Positions 8,094 to 14,602 of a stretch of 32,539 bases of DNA are shown here, piece by piece. The number at the start of each line of letters is the position of its first letter. Position 1 is the stretch's first letter. The notes below the pieces were generated by a model that saw only the letters and a list, made by a program, of their open reading frames with translations, did no database searches and was not told where the DNA came from. The DNA is from Sphingobium ummariense RL-3. GTDB lineage: Bacteria; Pseudomonadota; Alphaproteobacteria; Sphingomonadales; Sphingomonadaceae. Position numbers and translations under genes: made by a program. The stretch is from assembly GCF_000447205.1 (NCBI RefSeq), contig NZ_AUWY01000121.1, positions 1 through 32,539 of the forward strand. Direction: 5' to 3'.

Positions 8094-9980
8094 TCACCCC
8101 AAAGCCCTCGTCATCAAACGCTCCAACCGCTCGGCGAAGGCCCGCGGATCGGCCGGGGGGTCGCCTTCGGCAATGCGGGCCTCGTCAAGCAGCAGGAATG
8201 CGATGTCGCGTCGCCCGTCGTCATCGTCGCCGACCTGACCCAGCTTCGCGATGAGAGCATGACCGGCGTTCACCTCCAGTACCGGCTTAGCCCGCTCTGG
8301 TGCGCGACCGGCCGAGGCCAGCATCTTTTCCAACTGCAGATCCATGGCATTCTCGGCCGCAACGATGCAGACCGCGCTGCTGGTCAGGCGATCCGAAATC
8401 CGGACATCGGACACATGGTCTGCCAACGCGTCCTTGGCAAAGGCAATGAAGCTGCTGGCCTCTTCGCTCGGCGCGGCAGCGCTGCTGCTCCCTTCGGCCA
8501 GGGGTATGAGGCTCAGATCTGCTGCCCCTTGCGTGACAGACTTGAAGGGCTTCCCCTCATAATCGACGCCCATCGTCGTCCAGAAGCTGTCGACCTGATC
8601 GGGGAGCAGCAGGACCTCGATGCCCCGGGCCTTGAATCCCTCGATCTGCGGGGACTGCGCGATCCGGTCCAGATCATTGCCGGTGGCGTAGTAGATCGCT
8701 GTCTGGTTTTCTTTCAAAGAACCCATATAGTCCTTGAGCGAACGCCACGTGCCGTTGGATGTCGTGCTCTTGAACCGGGCGAGGCCCAGCAGTTGGTCAC
8801 GTCGTTCGTAATCCTCGTAGAGCCCTTCCTTTATTACCGGTCCGAAATTCTCCCAGATGGCGGCATAGCGTTCCGGGTCACTGGCGGCGAGCTTGGCCAG
8901 TTCGGAGAGGATGCGGTTGCTGACGCCCTTCTGAATGGCCGACAGGACAGGGCTGTCCTGGATCATCTCGCGTGACATGTTGAGCGCAAGGTCGGCGGAA
9001 TCCACAAGGCCGCGCACGAAACGCAGATAGCGCGGCAGAATCTCCGCCTCATCCGTGATGAACACACGGCGCACATAGAGCTTGATTCGGCCCTTGCGGT
9101 CAGGATCGAACAGATCGAAAGGCTTGGTTTCGGGGATGAAGGTCAGGACCGAATATTCGTGTCGCCCCTCCGCCCGGTAGTGCAGCGTCAGGGCCGGCTT
9201 GTCGAACTGCCCCGCCACGCTGCGGTAGAAGTCGGCATAATCGTCCTCGCTGATGTCGGACTTTGCCCTGGTCCACAGCGCTATGCCATCGGCCACCTGC
9301 CGCGGTTCATCCGCGCTTCCGGCTTCGTGGAGAAAGATGGGCACTGGGACATGGCCCGATTGCGCCTTGACGATACGCTCCACGGTGTAGCGCTCGGCAT
9401 AAGTTTTGGCATCGTCGAGCAGATGAAGCGTGACGCGCGTGCCCCGCGCGGGCGCCGCTTCCGGATCGGCCGGCGCGATCGTATAGGTACCCAGGCCATC
9501 GGAGGACCAGGTGGCTGCATCCGCCTCGCCGGCGCGGCGGGAAACAACCTCTACCTTCCCCGCAACCATGAACGCTGAATAGAAGCCGACACCGAATTGG
9601 CCGATGAGTTGTTGCCCTTCGCCATCCTTGTCCGCTGCAAGCTTGTCCATGAACGCTTTGGTGCCCGACCGCGCGATGGTACCGAGCGTTTCGGCCATGT
9701 CGGCGGCGGTCATCCCAATCCCATTATCCTCAATGACCAGCGTACCGGCTTCCTTGTCCAGTGTAAGGCTGATGCGTGCTTGCGGATCGTCGCCCAGCAG
9801 GGCCGGGTTCGAGATCGCTTCGTAACGCAGTTTCTCGCAGGCATCGGCAGCGTTGGAAATCAGTTCGCGGAGAAACACGTCCCGGTCGGAATAGACCGAA
9901 TGGACCATCATGTGCAGGAGCTTCGAAACATCTGCCTCGAAGGCGCGGGTTTCAGGGGCGGTAACAGTATCCGTTGTCAT
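8094..9980 (-). CDS. htpG: molecular chaperone HtpG (bacterial Hsp90)
   Basis: Cytosolic ATP-dependent chaperone of 628 aa, normal length. The N-terminus carries the GHKL ATPase motifs: ELISNAADACEKLRYEA (ATP/Mg-binding Asn), DNGIGM and GQFGVGFYSAF. The middle domain shows YVRRVFITDEAE and LNMSREMIQ with the catalytic-loop Arg. The C-terminal dimerisation domain is present (DLQLEKMLASAG onward) and ends at a natural stop. The ATG is preceded by a modest AGAG ribosome site, and a heat-shock-type promoter candidate lies about 40 bp upstream. It diverges from the S1/P1 nuclease gene. Confidence 0.97.
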   Translation of the reverse strand: MTTDTVTAPETRAFEADVSKLLHMMVHSVYSDRDVFLRELISNAADACEKLRYEAISNPALLGDDPQARISLTLDKEAGTLVIEDNGIGMTAADMAETLGTIARSGTKAFMDKLAADKDGEGQQLIGQFGVGFYSAFMVAGKVEVVSRRAGEADAATWSSDGLGTYTIAPADPEAAPARGTRVTLHLLDDAKTYAERYTVERIVKAQSGHVPVPIFLHEAGSADEPRQVADGIALWTRAKSDISEDDYADFYRSVAGQFDKPALTLHYRAEGRHEYSVLTFIPETKPFDLFDPDRKGRIKLYVRRVFITDEAEILPRYLRFVRGLVDSADLALNMSREMIQDSPVLSAIQKGVSNRILSELAKLAASDPERYAAIWENFGPVIKEGLYEDYERRDQLLGLARFKSTTSNGTWRSLKDYMGSLKENQTAIYYATGNDLDRIAQSPQIEGFKARGIEVLLLPDQVDSFWTTMGVDYEGKPFKSVTQGAADLSLIPLAEGSSSAAAPSEEASSFIAFAKDALADHVSDVRISDRLTSSAVCIVAAENAMDLQLEKMLASAGRAPERAKPVLEVNAGHALIAKLGQVGDDDDGRRDIAFLLLDEARIAEGDPPADPRAFAERLERLMTRALG

Positions 9981-10021
9981 CGTCTCTTGGGCTCTCGCGT
10001 TTACTGGATTGTTGGAAGCAG

Positions 10022-10048
10022 ATGGATGGCATGGCGTTGCCGTTCAAG
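10022..10048 (-). promoter_or_regulatory. candidate sigma-32 (RpoH) promoter of htpG
   Basis: Reading the minus strand, CTTGAA (10048-10043), a 13-base spacer and CCATCCAT (10029-10022) resemble the heat-shock consensus CTTGAA-N13-15-CCCCATNT. The -10 match is partial. Placement gives a leader of roughly 35 nt before htpG, a classic heat-shock gene. Confidence 0.4.
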
Positions 10049-10162
10049 AGATCGATGTGCATTGCATATGATGCAGGACGTCGTCATCGCGCGGTGAAGC
10101 AGATGCGAGCTGCTTTTCCGGCGGGACTTTCCTCCTGTGAAAAAGATAGCCACAAGCAGCCC

Positions 10163-10960
10163 ATGCGTCGCCTTCTGCTCCTCCCCCTCTCCCTGCTGTT
10201 CACCTCGCCCGCTCATGCTTGGGGACCGATCGGACATCGGATCACGGGCGCGATCGCCGATCAGAATCTGAGCGGCGCGGCCCGAGCGCATGTTCGCATC
10301 CTGCTGGGAGTGGAAGATCTTGCGCAAGACGCTACGTGGGCCGACGACATGCGCTCCGATCCCGCCGAGTTCTGGCAGAAGACCGCAAGCCCCTGGCATT
10401 ATGTCACCGTCCGGGAGGGAGACCATTATAGGGCTTCCGACGCCCCGCCCGAGGGCGACGCGATGACCGCATTGACGAAGTTCACCACCACCCTGCGCGA
10501 TCCCAAGGCTTCGGAAGACGACAAGCGGCTGGCGCTGCGCTTCATCGTGCATATCATCGGCGATCTCCATCAGCCGCTGCATGTCGGCGGTGGCGACGAT
10601 CGGGGTGGAAACGACTTCAAGGTGACATGGTTCGGCAGATCCACCAATCTGCATTCCGTCTGGGATTCAGGGCTGATCGAGCAGCGCTCCCTCTCCTATT
10701 CCGAATATGCCGGCTGGCTTTCCCGTTCGATCGAGCCGGGCCAGGTCATCGCCTGGAGTGATTCCGGCCCTGCGGCCTGGATGCGCGAAAGCATAGCACT
10801 TCGAAAGACGGTTTATCCCGCAGATCCCAGTCTCTCCTGGGACTATGCCTATCAGCATCGCGCAGAACTCGATGATCGGCTGAAACGCGCGGGCATCCGG
10901 ATCGCGGCCTATCTGAACTGGCTGTTCGATCCCCGGATGACCGAAGCCGGACGAAAATAG
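10163..10960 (+). CDS. secreted S1/P1-type nuclease
   Basis: Zinc-dependent single-strand-preferring endonuclease/phosphodiesterase, exported. The start at MRRLLLL (10163) gives a signal peptide that is cut after AHA, leaving the mature N-terminal Trp that ligates zinc in this family. Ligand candidates are W20, H25 (GPIGHR), D61 (TWADDM), H79 (PWHYV), H130 and D134 (HIIGDLHQPLH), H140, H164 and D168 (LHSVWDSG). Numbered from the mature Trp, the first ligands fall at 1, 6 and 60 as in P1 nuclease. Length is 265 aa. The longer upstream frame has no signal peptide and is rejected. A likely role is phosphate or nucleotide scavenging. The DUF5818 gene follows after 2 nt and is probably co-transcribed. 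Confidence 0.92.
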   Translation: MRRLLLLPLSLLFTSPAHAWGPIGHRITGAIADQNLSGAARAHVRILLGVEDLAQDATWADDMRSDPAEFWQKTASPWHYVTVREGDHYRASDAPPEGDAMTALTKFTTTLRDPKASEDDKRLALRFIVHIIGDLHQPLHVGGGDDRGGNDFKVTWFGRSTNLHSVWDSGLIEQRSLSYSEYAGWLSRSIEPGQVIAWSDSGPAAWMRESIALRKTVYPADPSLSWDYAYQHRAELDDRLKRAGIRIAAYLNWLFDPRMTEAGRK

Positions 10961-10962
10961 AA

Positions 10963-11163
10963 ATGCCCAGAGGCACTCGCCACGAACTTACCGGGGTGCT
11001 GCTCGACGATGGTTTCTATCCGGTGCTGCGCGTGCGGGATGGCGGCGAATGGCGGCTGGATATGAGCCAACGCTATCGGCACCTTCTGGGACGCCAAGTG
11101 CGGGTCGTGGGGATCCGCGACGATTTCGACCTGTTGGCGGTGGAGGAAATTGGTCCGGCGTAA
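10963..11163 (+). CDS. DUF5818-type small protein
   Basis: A 66-aa protein with the pattern RHELTGVLLDDGFYPVLRV, then GGEWRLD and VRVVGIRDDFDLLAVEEI. This matches my recollection of the DUF5818 small proteins common in sphingomonads, probably a small OB-like beta-barrel. Function is unknown. It starts two bases after the nuclease stop, so translation is probably coupled. Confidence 0.8.
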   Translation: MPRGTRHELTGVLLDDGFYPVLRVRDGGEWRLDMSQRYRHLLGRQVRVVGIRDDFDLLAVEEIGPA

Positions 11164-11204
11164 AAGGCCTGTCCTATTCGAATAGTTTTTGTTCTCCTGC
11201 CTGC

Positions 11205-11261
11205 ATGAAGCGTGATCCCGATCTGATTCGCGACCTCATGGGGATGGGAGCGTCGGCATGA
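11205..11261 (+). CDS. possible 18-aa leader ORF
   Basis: A short frame, MKRDPDLIRDLMGMGASA, whose stop overlaps the next start as ATGA. The opening resembles the N-terminus of DUF2513-like proteins, so it may be a truncated relic. It could also be chance. Confidence 0.25.
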   Translation: MKRDPDLIRDLMGMGASA

Positions 11262-11452
11262 ACCTCACCGACGAGCGGATCCGGCTCGGCGCCGCGATGA
11301 TGCTCCTCAAGCGACATGGCGATCGCGCACCGATGATGCTCGCAAACCGCATCGGAGAACTGGCGCTTGAAGGGGATGAGGTTGGCATCGCTGTCTGACA
11401 AGACATTGCCCGCCATATGAACGACATTCTGCGCGCCGGGCCACTTCAGTGA
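11258..11452 (+). pseudogene. DUF6961-like small protein interrupted by in-frame TGA
   Basis: The frame begins MNLTDERIRLGAAMMLLKRH with a good GGGAG ribosome site, runs to GDEVGIAV, then meets TGA at 11396-11398 and stays in frame to a second TGA at 11450. The continuation (QDIARHMNDILRAGPLQ) reads as the natural helical end of the protein, and family members as I recall them have Trp at the interrupted position. One TGG-to-TGA change therefore explains the break. If translation ends at the first TGA, a 46-aa product results. The family label is from memory and function is unknown. Confidence 0.5.
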
Positions 11453-11480
11453 CGGTTCGGCCTGACATCCGTCCGTGGAA

Positions 11481-11714
11481 TTATCGTTCGGTGGCAATGA
11501 TCGGATGGCTGATCCGGAGATCATCGATCAGTCGCTCGATGGCTTCCATCTCGAGCCGGGTGCCGACGGGATTCACTGCCCAATTGCAATGCGGATGCGT
11601 AGCGAGGCTGTACAGCCGCACCGGCCCGATGCGCTTGCGCCACTGATGTTTGGTCCCGCCCTTATCACGGACCAGGCGCGCAACGAGCAGGTCGATCACT
11701 TGGTCGGCCGTCAT
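11481..11714 (-). CDS. conserved hypothetical small protein
   Basis: A 77-aa basic protein (MTADQVIDLLVARLVRDKGG...). It carries GTKHQWRKRIG and a LATHPHCNW stretch with His/Cys/Trp. No known domain is recognised. It begins 11 nt after the stop of the 81-aa gene on the same strand, so the pair is probably one transcript. Good length, start and codon use make it likely real. Confidence 0.6.
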   Translation of the reverse strand: MTADQVIDLLVARLVRDKGGTKHQWRKRIGPVRLYSLATHPHCNWAVNPVGTRLEMEAIERLIDDLRISHPIIATER

Positions 11715-11725
11715 GATGGCTTTGC

Positions 11726-11971
11726 CTATTCCATCATGTCCATGAAGTTGCGAGCAGCCTCGCGATCGGCGGAATCCTCAAAGGCGGTTTCCAGGTCCGG
11801 CGCCGATCCCAGAAGGAACAGCAGCGACCAGAGCGCAAAGCGCCTTCCCCGATCGGTCTCCAGACCAAGATCGACCCGCATGCGCTCAACCCCTGCCGCG
11901 ATCGCCGCCTCGGGGATGGCATTCATATCCGTGTTCCCGAAATACCGGTGGAGTTGGTCGTCAAAGTCCAT
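11726..11971 (-). CDS. conserved hypothetical small protein
   Basis: An 81-aa acidic helical protein (MDFDDQLHRYFGNTD...), ending FMDMME. The internal segment FALWSLLFLLG is hydrophobic but too short and mixed to be a confident membrane helix. It is the first gene of a two-gene unit with the 77-aa protein. I recognise no family. Confidence 0.6.
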   Translation of the reverse strand: MDFDDQLHRYFGNTDMNAIPEAAIAAGVERMRVDLGLETDRGRRFALWSLLFLLGSAPDLETAFEDSADREAARNFMDMME

Positions 11972-12063
11972 GATGAAGGGAATGGCTCCTGTATCGCCCG
12001 ATGGGTGAACGGCTTAGCCAGTTCGAACGGGCCAGTCCATCGACCCGCAGGACGACGCCGCAT

Positions 12064-12081
12064 CCCTGCGTCGACGCAGGG
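12064..12081. terminator. perfect 18-bp palindrome after the exported-protein operon
   Basis: CCCTGCGTC / GACGCAGGG is a perfect inverted repeat eight bases beyond the last stop of the operon read on the minus strand. It fits a terminator stem, although no U-tract follows. A dimeric-regulator operator is the alternative. Confidence 0.4.
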
Positions 12082-12089
12082 GCTTATGG

Positions 12090-12644
12090 TCAGTTCGCTA
12101 TCACCAGCGGTGAGGCATTCTTAGGAGGCTCTCCTTCCGCAATATAGCCATGAATGATATCCCCTGCCTTGAAAGCAGCGTTGCCGCCTTTGGTCAGAAG
12201 GCCCAGGAGGCCGAAGCCCAAAACCCCAAGCACGACGCCTCCCGTGTTGGCGTCACCCTCAGCACCTTTGGTTCCGCTCAGTGTCACCGGTCCCCATCGA
12301 GTTTCCACGTGAAGAAGGCGCAGGCTGAGTTGCCCCTTCCCTCCTGCGGCACTGGTACCCTGAACCGCGATGATCTCGCCCCAGGCCGTGGCTCCCACCG
12401 GGATGACTGTCACACCGTCCAGCATGACAGGAGAATTGACGCGCAGCTTGAACCTCTCGCCCGCCTTTGCGGATCTGCTGTTCACTTCCCGGATCACCAT
12501 CAATTCGATGTCCATGCCCCGCGTCCAGCGTGGCGGCTGTTCCGATGAGATCGCAACAGTCGCCGGCGATGCGTGCTCCTCCCGAGCCGCCTCCGGCTGA
12601 GCTGTCAGAAGCTGAAGCGCCGTCAGGAGCACCACATTCGGCAT
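12090..12644 (-). CDS. exported hypothetical protein, paralogue of the 209-aa protein
   Basis: A 184-aa protein with a weak, short signal-like N-terminus (MPNVVLLTALQLLTAQ). It shares a recurring pattern with the 209-aa protein two genes upstream: GERFKLRV..PV, a VIPVGATAWGE strand, a GKGQLSLRLL strand, then LSGT, a glycine-rich hydrophobic stretch (about 130-150) and an AGDIIHGYIAE ending. The VIPVG...GE element recalls the beta-rich TrbI/VirB10 fold, but this is only a resemblance. It starts three bases after the stop of the YbjQ-like gene. Confidence 0.7.
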   Translation of the reverse strand: MPNVVLLTALQLLTAQPEAAREEHASPATVAISSEQPPRWTRGMDIELMVIREVNSRSAKAGERFKLRVNSPVMLDGVTVIPVGATAWGEIIAVQGTSAAGGKGQLSLRLLHVETRWGPVTLSGTKGAEGDANTGGVVLGVLGFGLLGLLTKGGNAAFKAGDIIHGYIAEGEPPKNASPLVIAN

Positions 12645-12647
12645 CGT

Positions 12648-13034
12648 TCAGTTGCCGGCAGCAGCAACGGGTGCTGGAACTGCGTCAGCGGACAGGAACT
12701 TAACCGCGACACCCGTTGCGTTGGCCTTGCCCCAGCTGAATGCGGTCACGTGGGCGTCGCCATATTGCGCCTTCACCACCGCATCGGCGCCAAGTTTCCG
12801 CGCGCGTTCCCATAGCTCCTTGTAGATTTTTTCCTGGGAAGGCGATTTACTGAAGACGGTCGCCTTGCGTACCCCGGCCTTCACTTCTCCCAGAACCTTG
12901 TAGGGGCGGTCCGTGATATCATAGGGAAATACAGGAACCCCTACATCTTCGTTGACGAGCGGCGCAGATGGAGCCGCCTGGGCCATAACGGGACCGGGTG
13001 CAGCAACCAGTACGGCAAAAAATATCGAGCGCAT
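12648..13034 (-). CDS. exported YbjQ/heavy-metal-binding-like protein
   Basis: A 128-aa protein. The start at MRSIFF (13034) has an AGGAG ribosome site, whereas the longer frame from 13049 does not. A signal peptide ends near VMAQA. The mature part contains YKVLGEVKAG and then a helix leading to ARKLGADAVVKAQYG and a TGVAVKF strand. That is the pattern of YbjQ/DUF74-like proteins (GANAVV motif), whose biochemical role is unknown. It lies between two paralogous exported proteins in one operon. Confidence 0.75.
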   Translation of the reverse strand: MRSIFFAVLVAAPGPVMAQAAPSAPLVNEDVGVPVFPYDITDRPYKVLGEVKAGVRKATVFSKSPSQEKIYKELWERARKLGADAVVKAQYGDAHVTAFSWGKANATGVAVKFLSADAVPAPVAAAGN

Positions 13035-13062
13035 GATCTCTCCTGGCAAAAATGAGCTTCAG

Positions 13063-13692
13063 TTACTGGCCTACCGCTCCAGCGGCCGCGGCTGTGGTGG
13101 GCGTGTCCTTCGGGGGCGCGAGTGGAACGGTCATAGCCGTAGCGGGCGTAGCGTCCGCGAAGACGAGCGGCACATCTTCACCAATGAAGCCCTTGACCTG
13201 GGATCCCGCTGCTATCCGGGCGCTGGTGCCCGTCGTGAAAAAACCCACCACGGGAACGAGGGCGACGGCCGCGACCACGCCTGCTGTCCCGGTGACGCCC
13301 TTGTCGTCGAAGGTGCCACTCAACCTGATCTGTCGGCCGTTGACGCTCACATAAAGAAGCGATGCAGTCAGATGTCCCGACTTGCCCCACATACCTTTGT
13401 TGCGAACCTCGGTGACCTCGCCCATTGCGGGCGATCCGACGGGTATCACGACCTGACCGCCGACGGCGACCGGCTCGACCACAGAAAGCCGGAAATGCTG
13501 ACCGACGCGCAACTTCTTGCCTTCGGTCGTAAGCCCTTCTTCAAGCTTCAGCTGAACTTCCGTGCCGGTACGAAGGATATTGCTGGAAGCCTGGCCGGTA
13601 ACGAGTGGTACCGGGGTCACCGGAGCGAGCTGCGCATATCCCTGAGACGACAAAGCAATCGCGCACGTGAGCGCGACATACATCATTCGCAT
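13063..13692 (-). CDS. exported hypothetical protein, first gene of paralogue operon
   Basis: A 209-aa protein with a clear signal peptide (MRMMYVALTCAIALSSQGYA). The core reads GTEVQLKLEE, VGQHFRLSVVEPV, QVVIPVGSPAMGEV, GKSGHLTASLLYV, IRLSGTFDDKG and a glycine-rich hydrophobic stretch, then AAGSQVKGFIGEDV. It is clearly related to the 184-aa protein at 12090-12644. The ribosome site GGGGGGAA precedes the ATG. The C-terminus is Pro/Ala/Thr-rich. Its place upstream of the YbjQ-like and 184-aa genes makes one operon of envelope or periplasmic proteins. No specific function can be assigned. Confidence 0.75.
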   Translation of the reverse strand: MRMMYVALTCAIALSSQGYAQLAPVTPVPLVTGQASSNILRTGTEVQLKLEEGLTTEGKKLRVGQHFRLSVVEPVAVGGQVVIPVGSPAMGEVTEVRNKGMWGKSGHLTASLLYVSVNGRQIRLSGTFDDKGVTGTAGVVAAVALVPVVGFFTTGTSARIAAGSQVKGFIGEDVPLVFADATPATAMTVPLAPPKDTPTTAAAAGAVGQ

Positions 13693-13756
13693 TGATTCCC
13701 CCCAAATCTGGCCTTCCCCAAGGCCACTTCTCAGGTGGATTCCACCAGGGAGGAAG

Positions 13757-13828
13757 TCAAGCGCTCTTTCCGAAGCGGAAATGAAGTGCCAGTGTCAGCA
13801 TGGCAGCTGCCAAAAGTAGCGTCTTCAT
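13757..13828 (-). CDS. possible 23-aa hydrophobic peptide
   Basis: Open frame MKTLLLAAAMLTLALHFRFG and three more residues, one short hydrophobic helix followed by basic residues. No strong ribosome site precedes it. It may be a tiny membrane peptide, or a leader relic between the operon and mucR. Confidence 0.25.
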   Translation of the reverse strand: MKTLLLAAAMLTLALHFRFGKSA

Positions 13829-13984
13829 CTGACGGCCGACAGCAGGAAGCTTAGGCTGCTCCTTCTACAGCTGCGATACGGCACCCAGGCAGGTAGCGTC
13901 TGTTCATCCACTTTTTGAGCTACAAATACGAACGAACCAGATTTTGGTCAGTTTGCCAGTGCCGACGAGAGCTATGACAATTGA

Positions 13985-14464
13985 TCAGGCCGGGGCCGGC
14001 TTTGCCCTGGGCTTGCGGCCGCGCCTGGCAGGCACTTTGACGGTGGGTTCGGGCGCGGTGGCTTTTGCTTTGCGGCCCAGGCCGATCTTCTTCGCGAGCG
14101 CGCGACGCTGCTCGGTATAGGCTGGCGCCGTCATCGGGTAATCCTTGGGAAGGCCAAATGTCTCCCTGTAGCTCTCGGGCGTATAGCCGTTCTGCGACAG
14201 ATGGCGCCTCAGCATCTTGTAGGGCTTTCCATCGATCATACTGACGATGTAATCATGCTTGAGAGACGAGCGGATCGACACTGCACCCTTGGGCTTATCC
14301 TCGACCGGTTCGGGCGCTTTCACAAGGCTATGGAGCGCGCCGTGCACATTGGCGATGAGGTTCGCGACATCGCCCACAGCTACGCTGTTATGACCGACAT
14401 GGGCGGCAACAATGTCGGCCGTCAGGGTGATAAGCAGTTCCTTATTGTCCATATTCTCGTTCAT
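13985..14464 (-). CDS. MucR/Ros-family transcriptional regulator
   Basis: A 159-aa DNA-binding regulator of the MucR/Ros family. Start MNENMDN was chosen over the longer frame because family N-termini begin this way and a GGGG ribosome site precedes it. Core motifs are GKPYKMLRRHLS, GYTPESYRETFGLP, DYPMTAPAYTEQR and ALAKKIGLGRK. The Ros CxxC zinc pair is absent: S75 and D78 occupy those positions, while H88 remains. The C-terminal tail has an AT-hook-like RGRKP at 148-152. Members control exopolysaccharide and envelope genes and often repress themselves. It is followed downstream by the exported-protein operon on the same strand. Confidence 0.9.
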   Translation of the reverse strand: MNENMDNKELLITLTADIVAAHVGHNSVAVGDVANLIANVHGALHSLVKAPEPVEDKPKGAVSIRSSLKHDYIVSMIDGKPYKMLRRHLSQNGYTPESYRETFGLPKDYPMTAPAYTEQRRALAKKIGLGRKAKATAPEPTVKVPARRGRKPRAKPAPA

Positions 14465-14484
14465 GCATCGCGCCCCTATTGTCT

Positions 14485-14499
14485 GATCAAAAAATGATC
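14485..14499. promoter_or_regulatory. AT-rich inverted repeat upstream of mucR
   Basis: GATCA-AAAAA-TGATC lies about 20 bp before the mucR start. MucR proteins favour AT-rich sites and commonly autoregulate, so it could be a self-operator. The flanking 14535-14580 is also AT-rich. Confidence 0.35.
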
Positions 14500-14602
14500 T
14501 AGACGCTCGCCGCGTCGATGTCGAGCAGGTCAACTTCGATTATTTGCGGCTTCTATGTTAATCTACTTTATCTAATACGACCGAATAGTTGCTGTCCGAA
14601 AC

